Positions 32,909-43,056 of a stretch of 64,000 nucleotides of DNA are shown here, one piece after another. Every line of letters starts with the position of its first letter. Within the stretch, counting starts at the first letter, position 1. Origin of the DNA: Hypericum androsaemum (Eukaryota > Streptophyta > Magnoliopsida > Malpighiales > Hypericaceae). The notes beneath the pieces were generated by a model. The model did not search any database, was not told the DNA's origin, and saw only the letters and a program-made list of their open reading frames with translations. A program made the position numbers and the translations under genes. The stretch covers positions 16,627,691 through 16,691,690 of the forward strand of contig OZ023185.1 of NCBI GenBank assembly GCA_963995505.1, in the 5' to 3' direction.

Positions 32909-33394
32909 TGTTAAATCTCTTACTTGATTAGTGTGCTTACTATGTCTAAGTTTGTTTGAAAGTACTCTCTAAAGTGCCTTGCTACTACTGAGTTTATGGA
33001 TGTGCAAGGAGCTCTCCAAGATCATCCTCTGGTTCCTAGTTGAAGATCATCTGCAGAATCTGCAGACTTATTCTGAGTTGATGACTCAAGATGATCATGT
33101 TGATCATCTTGAGATAAATCATCTTAATCCTAACTAGATGATTAGGAATCAGTTGGATACCAACTTGTACTCATCTCTGTCCAGTTCAGATTGTTTCTCT
33201 TAGGTCTCTAGCTTGTCCTTTCTAAGTAAGGGACTAGCCATTGCTTTTACAACGGCTAGTAAAAGCAGCTGTCACATCAGTCTTCTCTTCCTCCTTCTCT
33301 CCTACTTTTGTAAGCATATATATCCTCTAAGTGAGAAGAATAAAGTTCAGATCATTTTAAGCTCATTAAATTCAAGTACTAGCCTTAAATTACA
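32909..33394 (+). repeat. 5' LTR of the copia element (486 bp)
   Basis: TGTTAAATC...AAATTACA. It contains a TATATATCC block near the 3' side and matches the interrupted 3' LTR at 37880-38889. Confidence 0.95.
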
Positions 33395-33407
33395 TGGTAT
33401 CAGAGCC
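33395..33407 (+). promoter_or_regulatory. Primer-binding site (initiator Met-tRNA)
   Basis: TGGTATCAGAGCC, adjacent to the LTR, is the standard copia complement of the 3' end of initiator tRNA-Met. Confidence 0.9.
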
Positions 33408-33425
33408 TTCAATTTCATCCAAAAA

Positions 33426-34460
33426 ATGTCTGAAATCCCAATCTCAGAATCTGTAGCTACGTTAGAAACCACAAACACAACAAAAAAGATCATCTCCTTC
33501 GAAAGTGACACCAGCACCCACCTCAAATTTACCCCAACTCTTCTAAATGGACAGAATTATCTGTCTTGGGCAAAAGCTGCCAGGATGACCTTAAATACCA
33601 AGGGAATGTTTGGTTATGTTACTGGCAAAGTGGCTTCACCTCTTAATAAAGAGAGTGATGAGTTTGTGGTATGGGAAGCAAATGACCATTTGGTCATAAG
33701 ATTGATCCATAGCGCCCTGGAGCCCAAGGTCTATGATATATTTGCTCATGCAAATACATCTAAAGACCTATGGGACTCTCTCCAGAGGATGTATGGCAAT
33801 CAAAAGAACCTCTTTCGAGTTTTTAAGCTCAAAAAGAGGCTGGCTGAATGCAAGCAGCAAGGAGAAACTCCTTATGTTGATCATCTAGGAAGGATGCAAC
33901 AGTTGTGGAATGAGTTAGCCATTTACAGGCCTCCCACATCTGATATCTCCATAGTTCTACAAAGAGTTGAACAAGATAAGATCTTTGATCATCTTGTTTC
34001 ACTCAAGCCAGAATTTGAGGGGTTAATTGACCAAATCCTCACATCTGCTGATCTTCCCTCTTTTGAAGAAGTGAGCTCTAGAATTCAACAAGAGGAGACT
34101 CGAAAAAGGGTGATGATCAGCAACAAAGGAAGGGAGGAACACACTGAAGCCAGTGTGTTCTTCTCCAACCAAAACAGAGGTGCTCCTACTAACAAGGGCA
34201 ACTTCAAAGGAAGAGTAGGGAAGACCAATGTCAACAGAGCTAATCTGTACTGTGAAAATTGCAAGAAAAGTGGGCATACACAAGACAAATGCTGGTTCTT
34301 GTACCCACATTTGAGGCCACAAAAGCAGCCCACTGCTAATCTCACGGCTGTTGCCTCTACTGAGAAAACAACTAATGGATCTCAGCCTAAAGATCAACCC
34401 AGATCTGCTGAGAATCCTAGCCTTGCTATTGATATGATTGTGCAACAGGTACTACAATAA
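33426..34460 (+). CDS. Copia Gag
   Basis: 344 aa from ATG at 33426 (MSEIPISES), chosen because the upstream part of the open frame lies in the LTR. The retrotransposon Gag/UBN2-type region covers LNGQNYLSWAKAARMTL, SKDLWDSLQRMY and FKLKKRLAECKQ. A zinc knuckle CxxCxxxxHxxxxC (CENCKKSGHTQDKC) lies near residues 275-290. TAA at 34458-34460 ends it, but the same frame reads straight on into protease, so the stop probably arose by one substitution in a once continuous Gag-Pol. Confidence 0.9.
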   Translation: MSEIPISESVATLETTNTTKKIISFESDTSTHLKFTPTLLNGQNYLSWAKAARMTLNTKGMFGYVTGKVASPLNKESDEFVVWEANDHLVIRLIHSALEPKVYDIFAHANTSKDLWDSLQRMYGNQKNLFRVFKLKKRLAECKQQGETPYVDHLGRMQQLWNELAIYRPPTSDISIVLQRVEQDKIFDHLVSLKPEFEGLIDQILTSADLPSFEEVSSRIQQEETRKRVMISNKGREEHTEASVFFSNQNRGAPTNKGNFKGRVGKTNVNRANLYCENCKKSGHTQDKCWFLYPHLRPQKQPTANLTAVASTEKTTNGSQPKDQPRSAENPSLAIDMIVQQVLQ

Positions 34461-36128
34461 TTGAGTCGAAGCTCAAACATGTTGCAGAACAACAACATCA
34501 GCAATCAACACAATCAAGCTGAGAGGCAGACTAGCTCTTCACATTCTGATCAGGGTAAGATGAGTGGTAAGAAATCTGCTATTACTTACTCTGCATTTAA
34601 AGATAATCCTAATTATTGGATTATAGATTCTGGTGCTAGTCATCATATGACTTTTGATTCTTCTGATTTAGCTCATATAGATAGAAATGCATCTTCATAT
34701 AATGTCTCCATTGCTAATGGTGAAAGACTATCCATTTCTGGCCTAGGACATAAAAGTTTTTTTAATCATGCTAACACTTCTAAAGTGTTGTTAATCAAGA
34801 ACTTGACTGCAAAATTAATATCAATTAGTGAGATCACTAAAGACCTAGAGTGTAGGGCTATATTTGACCCTGAGCATGTTCTATTTCAGGACATGAAATC
34901 AGGGAGTTTGATTGGTAAAGGAAGAATGTGCAATGGACTTTATGTGATTGATGATGGATTAGCTAAAACAACCTTGGTTGCTTCCACTCAGAGCAGAAAT
35001 CAAGTTGCTTTGAGTGCAACCACTCAAGGAAGTCCAGAAGCTTGGCATTATAGGCTAGGCCATCCATCAGATTTAATTTTAAGTAAATTTTTGGCATGTA
35101 ATCAGTCCATTGCTAGTGGGTGTACTAGTTGTAAGATGGCTAAATCCTGCAGAAATGTATTTCAGAATTCTACTACTGATTATAAAGAACCTTTTGAACT
35201 TGTTCACTCTGATTTATGGACCTCCTCTAGTTTATCTTATGATGGCTTCAAGTATGTCATTACTTTTATAGATCAATTTACTAGAACTACTTGGATCTAT
35301 TTACTGAAAAACAAAACTGAAGTTCTGGACCGATTTGATGAGTTTCAAAAAATGGTTTTTAATCAGTTTAACAAAAAGATAAAAGTCCTAAGGACTGATA
35401 ATGGAACTGAGTATTTGAACATGGCCAATCTTCTAAAAAACTTGGGTATCATTCATCAAAAATCTTGCATCTATACTCCCCAACAAAATGGGGTGGCTGA
35501 AAGAAAAAATAGGCATCTTCTTGAAGTGGCCAGGGCCATTCGATTTCAAATGAATGTTCCTAAAAATTATTGGTCTGATGCTGTTCTTACTTCATGTTAC
35601 TTGATTAATAGGACTCTTAGCAAGATTCTTAAATTTAAATCTCCACTAAAACTGCTGCTAAATAGGACTGTGAACTTGGATCATCTTAAAACTTTTGGAT
35701 GCATATGCTTTGTTCATATTCCTAGTGTGAGAAGAGATAAACATGATCCCAAGGCAGAAAAATGTCTGTTTTTAGGGTATTCTGCTGTCACTAAGGGTTA
35801 CAAATGTTATAACCCAAAAACTAAAAAGAAATATCTAACTAGGGACATCATTTTTCTAGAAGACCAAGCATATTACTTGAATACATTACCTGCAGAATGG
35901 ACTAATGAGTTTCAGGGGGAGAAACACACAATGAAACTCAAGAAGTCAATAGGATCAGATTGTCATACCAGGATATTTATCCTGATGCAGAGACAACCAT
36001 CCCTACAACTCAGCAAGTTCCAACAGAGGAAGAAGCTGATGCAGAAGGAGGACAGCAAACCAACTTGGAAGAAGTGTCAAGATCAGCTTGTCCAGATCTT
36101 CCTAGAGTCTACTACAGGGGTGAAATAA
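34461..36128 (+). pseudogene. Copia Pol part 1: protease and integrase
   Basis: Same frame as gag. The aspartic protease motif is WIIDSGASHHMT. The integrase zinc motif is AWHYRLGHP...CTSCKMAKS, and the catalytic core includes HSDLW...YVITFIDQFTRTTWIYLLK...LRTDNGTEY and QNGVAERKNRHLLE. The frame departs from the RT frame near 35915-35930; an extra two bases in a GA-rich run would explain it. Residues after that point are read out of frame. Confidence 0.9.
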
Positions 36129-37669
36129 CCAGATGGAGACCAGAGTCGGAAAGGGAGACTGGGAAGCATCAAAACACCTCAGAATCAGATGCAAGTGAAG
36201 AACAAGTAGGAGGACAGCAGTTGAGAAGGTCTCAAAGACCAAAAAAACTAGTAAATTACAAGGTATACAATGCTAGGTTATACCCTATGGACAGGTATGT
36301 CTCTTATGATCACATCTCTAAAGATTATAACCGCTTCTTAAACCAAATTGAAACTGAAGTAGAACTTGCTAGCTATGAAGATGCTAGAAAACATAGGGTC
36401 TGGCAGATTGCTATGAATAAGGAACTTGAAGCAATAAAGAAAAATAACACATGGATACCTGCTAATCCACCTCCTAATAAGAAAATTGTTAGCTGCAAAT
36501 GGATATTTAAGATTAAATATAACAATGATGGATCTATAGAAAGAAGGAAAGCTAGACTAGTGGCTAGAGGATTCACTCAAACACCTGGAATTGACTATAA
36601 TGAGACATTTGCCCCTGTTGTTAAAATGAATACTATAAGAGTGATTATTTCTGCTGCTGTCAACTATGATTGGCCCATGTTTCAAATGGATGTGAAGAAT
36701 GCCTTCCTCCAAGGCGACTTGGAGGAAGAAATCTTCATGGAACCTCCGGAAGGGCATCCTATGATTAAGCTAGGAAAGGTATGCAAGCTTAAAAAGGCCA
36801 TCTATGGGTTGAAACAATCCCCTAGGGCCTGGTATCACAAACTGAGTAAGGAATTGCTTTCATTAGGTTTCAAAAGAAGCCACGATGATCACACTCTGTT
36901 CACTGCTGACAATGCTAAAGGAAAAATAGTTGTATGCATGTATGTAGATGATATTATAATCACTGGCAGTAACCTAGGAGGAATTGAACATCTTAAAGAT
37001 TCATTAAAAGGCAGATTTGCCTTAAAAGACCTAGGTGAGCTTAAATACTTCCTTAGTATAGAATTTGCTTATTCAGAAATGGGCATCCATATGTGTCAAA
37101 GAAAGTATGTCCTAGACCTACTTAGAGAAACCAAGAAGCTGGAAGCTGCACCAGCTGACACACCTCTGGAATTTGGTAAGAAGTTCTCATTGACTGAAGG
37201 TACTCCTCTCACCAACATAATTAGTTTTCAAAGACTTGTTGGCAAGTTGATTTATCTGACTATAACCAGACCTGAGATTGCTTTTGCTGTAAGTTTGATT
37301 AGCCAAGCTATGCATGAACCCAGATCTAGTCATGTTCTTATAGCTAAGAGGATCTTAAAGTATCTTAAATCTAATCCTGGTCAAGGTCTTTTAATGAGGA
37401 AAGCTGGTCACATGAGAATCTCTGGTTTTTCTGATGCTAGTTATGCTAAGTCTATTGGTAGTAGATCAACTAGTGGATATTGTACCTTTGTTGGTAGAAA
37501 TCTGGTCACATGGAAAAGTAAAAAACAAACTGTGGTTTCTAGATGTTCATCTGAAGCCGAATACAGGGCAATGGCCCAGACTGCTTGTGAATTAATTTGG
37601 TTGAGGCAACTTGTTAATGATCTTGGTTTCCCTAAAAAAGAACCTATCTGCTATATATATTGCTGCTAA
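35930..37669 (+). pseudogene. Copia Pol part 2: reverse transcriptase and RNase H (truncated)
   Basis: RT includes WKSCKWIFKIK-like NKKIVSCKWIFKIKY, FQMDVKNAFLQGDLEEEIFM and the catalytic YVDD (CMYVDDIIITGS). RNase H starts GFSDASYAKSIGSRSTSGY and reaches SSEAEYRAMAQTACELIWL. Near 37645-37660 a small deletion removes the CDNxAA motif and shifts the frame. The remainder ([18 protein letters not shown]...) continues in another frame with a TAA at 37734-37736. The product would be inactive. Confidence 0.9.
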
Positions 37670-37870
37670 CCCTGTGTTTCATGAAAGGACTAAGCATATT
37701 GAGGTTGATTGTCATTATGTAAGGAAAAAAGTCTAAAATAAAGATATTGCAACTCCTTACTTATGTAGTGAAGAACAAACTGCTGACATTTTTACAAAAG
37801 TACTTAATTCAAGTCAATTTCAGTACTTATCTGGCAAGTTGGGTCTATATGATCTTTACATGCCCAACTT

Positions 37871-37879
37871 GAGGGGGAG
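37871..37879 (+). promoter_or_regulatory. Polypurine tract of the copia element
   Basis: GAGGGGGAG lies directly before the TG of the 3' LTR. Confidence 0.9.
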
Positions 37880-38889
37880 TGTTAAATCTCTTATTTGATT
37901 AGTGTGCTTAGGAGTGAGTTCGGTGCGGTTTTACAATTTTGGTGTGAAAATTGACACCGCACCGCAACTTTTTTTTTTGTAAAACTCACACCGTGCGGTT
38001 TGCTGTTTGGTCAAAAACCGCGGTGTTCGAGGTGGCGCGGTGTCGGGGTGGTGCGGTGCGGGTTGCGGTTTGGACCGCAAATTCGAACTTGGCCCATTTA
38101 AGTAGTCCCAAATTTGAAAAATGGCTAATTTCATCAATTTTTTGGGCAAAAACTAAGCCCACGAATTCACAACAAGCCCACGAAATTCACAACAAGTCCA
38201 CGCTTAAATATAGTAACAAATCAACACTAAACCTATATTAAAACGACGTCGTTTTATAGATGCGGTGCGGTGCGATTTTGGGGGGTGAAAAAAATAAAAA
38301 CCGACCCCGTACCGAAAGCATACGGTGCGGTGTGGTGCGGTTTGAAAATACCACTTCACCTTTGCGGTTTCAATTTTTTCGGTGTGGTTTGGTGCGGTTT
38401 GCGATTTGTTTCGGTTTTAAGCTCACACCTAAGTGTGCTTACTATGTCTAAGTTTATTTGAAGGTACTCTCTAAAGTGCCTTGCTACTACTGAGTTTATG
38501 GATGTGCAAGGAGCTCTCCAAGATCATCCTCTGGTTCATAGTTGAAGATCATCTGCAGAATCTGCAGACTTATTCTGGGTTGATGACTCAAGATGAATCA
38601 TCTTGAGATAAATCATCTTAATCCTAACTAGATGATTAGGAATCAGTTGGATACCAACTTGTACTCATATCTGCCAAGTTCAGATTGTTTCTCTTTGGTC
38701 TCTAGCTTGTCCTTTCTAAGTAAGGGACTAGCCATTGCTTTTACAACGGCTAGTAAAAGCAGTTGTCACATCAATCTTCTCTTCCTCCTTTCTCTCCTAC
38801 TTTTGTAAGCATATATATCCTCTAAGTGAGAAGAATAAAGTTCAGATCATTTTAAGCTCATTAAATTCAAGTACTAGCCTTAAATTACA
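37880..38889 (+). repeat. 3' LTR of the copia element, interrupted by a hAT MITE
   Basis: The LTR runs 37880-37908 and 38432-38889 around the insertion, plus one duplicated 8-mer. About 479 bp of LTR remains after removing the insert. Confidence 0.95.
37909..38431. mobile_element. hAT-type MITE (523 bp)
   Basis: The 8-bp target duplication AGTGTGCT lies at 37901-37908 and 38432-38439; the intact site is seen in the 5' LTR. Ends are TAGGAGTGAG and, on the other strand, TAGGTGTGAG. Many GGTGCGGT-like copies in both orientations fill the subterminal regions, as in hAT elements where transposase binds such repeats. No coding capacity. Confidence 0.9.
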
Positions 38890-39087
38890 CAAGGTCTCGA
38901 GCATTACCGTCGTCGTGCCAATGATATTTTTGTAAAAATACTCTAACATGAATGGATGGTATACGTTTATGCAGCAGTTCGTCCGAAATGTGCTTAATGA
39001 AGCCGCTTAATACACAATGGCCTAATGATTAAGGGTATTAAAAATGAAGAAAACGAAAAAGACAAAGAATCGAGCAGTTTGCGCTAG

Positions 39088-41161
39088 CTACTGGTCCGTG
39101 CTTCTCATGAGGTACGAAACCAGGCATCCCAACAGACCTCCAGCAACAACCTGCATTGCACCAGTAAAATAGTTGGTGATTCTGAAGGTTACAAGTCTCT
39201 AGAAATATTACACCCGTTATTTTTAGCTGTCTAAACTATATAGCTTCCACCGAAGAAAATAGGAGATAATTATACTGACAACCTTGAATCCGTGAAACGA
39301 AGACTAGGAAGCAAGATTTTGAACCGCAATGGATATACTCTCGGAGAATGTCGACTTAAAAACTAAATCATGCAGATCGAGAAAAGAAAAGGTCTTGCAT
39401 TAATGTGGAGATTCATCAAATGCAGGTTCACTCTTTTGCTAGGTTGACTGGTACAAGTCAATTACGGATAACAGATACAAGGATACTCTGATAGCTGATA
39501 TAGAACTAGAAGAGCTTAAAGATAACTTCAAAGAGTTAAAATAACAAAATATGCTATGTCCAAGCTTACCTGAAGTGGAGTATGACCTAGTAATTCACGA
39601 AGAGGTCTAACATTTGACAATGGATGTTCTGGGGGAAATTCGCAAACAATTTGATTGAGAACCTGCACCACAAAGAAAGGAAGGAGCCAGTCAGATTAGG
39701 AAAAAAGAAGGTAGATATCTACCTAATTTCTATAGTGCACTTGAAAGATGTAAAAGCAAAAAGCAAGCAATTTAGAAGCATGCCAGGAAAAAAACTCACT
39801 TCAGCTTGCCGTCCAGCATGGAGTCTGACCCCAGAAGCATCATACATTACCTGCAAATAAAGGAGTTGAAACATGCCTCGTATTAGCTTGTTATAAATGC
39901 ATAATTGACATGCAAGAACATGAAATTCTGAAATTCAACTTGCATCTTTTGGAAACCAGATCAAATACGATTCTCTCCAGTTGCCACATCACCGACTTAT
40001 CCTGGCTCTTTGTAATGTTAAGGATATTAGGCTCAACCAAGTACACGGTAGTGATCTAGAACCCCAGTAAGGTCAGATCTGCTCAAATCTAAGGATGCAA
40101 AGAAAGTACACTTACAACACAAGCTAAGACCGCGGCAATGGCAAAAGCAGCAGAACCTGCTCCGTCATGCAGACCTATAGCCATTGCTAGGGCTGTCACA
40201 GTTGCCGAATGTGAAGAAGGCATTCCGCCAGAATCAAACATCCTCTTGGAATCCCATCTTTTTTCCTTAAACCTGATCGTCTAGGAAAAAACTTACTGAA
40301 TCAGTGAGTCACAAGGAAGTATATTCCATGCAACAAGAAGCATAGACCAATTATCTAGCAGCATTTTCAGATATGATAAGGGCCCAGGATCACACTCACT
40401 TCACCCTGACATACTAACAAATAAAGGATGAGGCACCCACCCATCACACGTGACCATTTCGCAACAGTCAGCGGAAGGCTCCAAATACCATACTTTTGTA
40501 TAGCAACGGCCGATCGGATAGAGAAATACGAGAAGCGGAAAGGAACTTGATCCCGGCCGGGAAGTTTCAGGAAAGAGTAACCCGAGAAACGCCCTGGTAG
40601 CGAAACTCCAAGTTCAGGAACAGCCAAAGGCTAGCTGCGCCTTTAAGCAGGGAAACAAACACATCCTACGGCCCAGATAACAATTCAAATCTAAGCACAC
40701 CTATATCTACCAATCCACCAAATTCCAGGTCACACTACTCCAGTAATTAGATCAAAGTTACCACCTTTTCCCCTCCAATGATCTAAACAAACAGCGGTGA
40801 TTTCTGAGGTGGTCAACCATCAAAACCCCAACTTTTTTTCCAATTTTCCCTACCCGATGAGAATTAGATCAAGATCCCATTTCAAAATTCGAACAGGGTA
40901 ATTCCTCCCGATTAAGGATCATCAAAATCTTTACAGAATGGAAAATAAAGAAGAGGGAGAGGGAGAGGGAGAAAGGGAGGCGAACCAGGTGGTGAAGAGC
41001 TTGAGGAATTGAGCAAGGGCGCAGGCGAGGAAGGCGGAGAGGAGAGGCAGATTGTACGGCAGCGAGGATGACGCCGACGCCGTCGACGACGACGATGACG
41101 ACGCCGACCCCGACGTGGCCCTCGACGACGCCGCGTCCGCTGCTGTCAGCACCTCGTCCAT
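39088..41161 (-). CDS. DUF212 / divergent PAP2 family membrane protein
   Basis: Five exons: 40986-41161, 40116-40272, 39800-39850, 39570-39662 and 39088-39150, giving 179 aa. The start MDEVLTAADA follows a (CT)n 5' leader. The N-terminal ~35 residues are Ser/Ala-rich. Hydrophobic segments lie at about 37-57, ~85-113 and ~160-175. The family signature is FDSGGMPSSHSAT (His80) with MYDASGVRLHAGRQAE (Arg120, His122, Arg125) and LRELLGHTPLQV. PF02681 proteins are annotated as acid-phosphatase/vanadium-haloperoxidase-related because of the SxxSH motif; the biochemical role in plants is not established. Length agrees with Arabidopsis homologues. The copia element ends 194 bp beyond the stop, so its insertion may affect 3' processing. 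Confidence 0.92.
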
Positions 41162-43056
41162 CCTCCTCTCTCTCTCTCTCTCTAAAAGTTTCTCTCTCTG
41201 CAATTGAGATGGAGGAAGGAGGAGGAGAACAGAGCAAGGGGAAGGAGGAAAGATCGGAGAAGTTGGGGGTGTTTTTTTGTTTGGTCTATTTCGGGAGGAG
41301 AAGACCAGGAGGGAGAATGGTGGGCCCCGCGGACATGGGATTGGTTTATTACCGGGAGGAACTCTAACTCGTGTTATTATTTTATAATTACAGACAAAGG
41401 GTAATCGAGTAAATTGCTTTTTTTAGGAAATTACATGTATGAAGGTTTACTACTAGTTCAAGTTAAATTTGGTCGAAAAATAAGACGTGATAAAAAAATT
41501 TTTACCAAATTTTAATATTTACGAAATTGAGACTACTTAAGCAAGACTAATGACATGGACCTGAAGGTCCTTATAGTCTTTTTGATAAGGATCATTCTCA
41601 TTGGGATATGAACGATTAGATTATAAAGAATGCCAAAATAAAAAAAAATATAATCTTTTTGAAATAATTTTGGCATTCTTTATGATATTGTCATATGGGT
41701 AACTTTAATATTTTTTAAATATTCTCGTATTGACCTAGTCCTCCCCGCTTAGCTAGCGGGTTGATTGGTCGTACCCGCCATTATTGACCTGCGGTTGCTC
41801 GTTACTAACTAAAAATCCCACTTTTTTTCCAAATTGGTTTGTTAATTCGTAAAGTTTTCTAACATTGTACGGTTTCACTTGTATAAACAAAAAGCTTTTT
41901 ATATGAGTAAATTTTCTTTATTAAATATAGAGTAATATCTAGTGATATTTACACTTACGGATGCCTCTTCAACACCCCACTCCACGTGTCAAGTGGTGAC
42001 TCCCTTTTTATTATACGATAGTTGAAGCCGAAAATCTCACTAAAAATCTTAACACCGCAACATTTAATGAGAAAAAATGGTGAAAAGGAGAAGAACTATA
42101 TCGATGACACTGCAATACAGTGTCAACTACTTACCCCATCCTAGTAACGAACATGCTCGCTAATTTCCTTCACAAAATTCTCTACCCATTTGCGTGACCC
42201 GAAATCCCATTTGTTATAATCTCGTATCATGGTAAGATTCCAAAAATAAAATTAAATCCCGGTTTTCATTCAGTTTGGAGCCTCCGCACCAATAGATCCT
42301 GGTATAAACATAAAGCTGAAATTACATAACCATCAACTACACAAAAAAGTTGAAACCACCAACAATACATGAAGTCGGAACCAACTATAGTGAATGCGAT
42401 TTATTTTTTTTTTAGTTGGAACCACCATCCCATAGTATCAGCCTGCACCTTTTTTTTTTTGATGAATAGCCCGAACCTATTATTAGGACAATATGAACAC
42501 GTGCTGTTTCAGAGAGGGCACGACATGATTGACCTTTGATCCGACTCAGGTTGTCCTGATGATCCAATCAGTTTCAAGTCACATGGTAGGATGGTCTCAA
42601 TATTTCCTTACTTTTCTGAGCTTAAGATTGAAGAAGAAACTGTAAGTAGAACTAAAGAGAATAGGATAACCATGTTGGCAAAATTAGAGACAATTTGGAT
42701 TCTCTCAAGTTGGTCAGTAAGAGATTTGTATAGATACGGAATTGAAGTCCTACGAATGTAAAAATAAAACGCACAATAGATCCGTTCGTTCCTAAATAGG
42801 ATTCGAAAGTGCTCCTCCACCCAAAAAATTACTCTTTTACTGACTGATCTCATCTCAAGTTGTCCATAGAAGTGAGCTACATTAACCTGGGAGCTTGCCT
42901 AGAGCTAATGGAAGACCGACCCAGTATCTAATGGAAGGATAATTCTCTATATGTAAGTGTGGTCTGCAGTCTACTGTCTATTCTCATGAGACCTCTCTGC
43001 GCAGCATTTACAAGTTGCAACCCTCCTGGGATTGGGGAGGATGTAGTGTATCAACG
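41162..43056. other. Spacer between DUF212 and OSCA1-like genes
   Basis: The first ~50 bp contain the (CT)n leader of the DUF212 gene. No further gene is recognised. A perfect 17-bp inverted repeat lies at 41623-41683, and a poly-T followed by GATGAATAGCCCGAACCTA near 42450-42480 looks like a reversed LINE tail. Confidence 0.4.
41623..41683. repeat. Perfect 17-bp stem, 27-nt loop hairpin
   Basis: ATAAAGAATGCCAAAAT at 41623-41639 is the exact reverse complement of 41667-41683. The loop is A/T-rich. It may be the remnant of a small MITE. Confidence 0.7.

Larger units (their letters stand above)
32909..38889 (+). mobile_element. Complete but defective Ty1/copia LTR retrotransposon
   Basis: CAAGG target duplications flank it at 32904-32908 and 38890-38894. 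It has two LTRs, a primer-binding site directly after the 5' LTR, gag, protease, integrase, RT and RNase H in copia order, and a polypurine tract. The LTRs differ by roughly 11 substitutions over ~480 bp plus small indels (counted by eye, ~2%), a moderately young insertion. Coding lesions: an in-frame stop between gag and pol, a frameshift between integrase and RT, and a small deletion plus a stop in RNase H. A hAT MITE later split the 3' LTR. It sits 194 bp downstream of the DUF212 stop codon. Confidence 0.95.
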
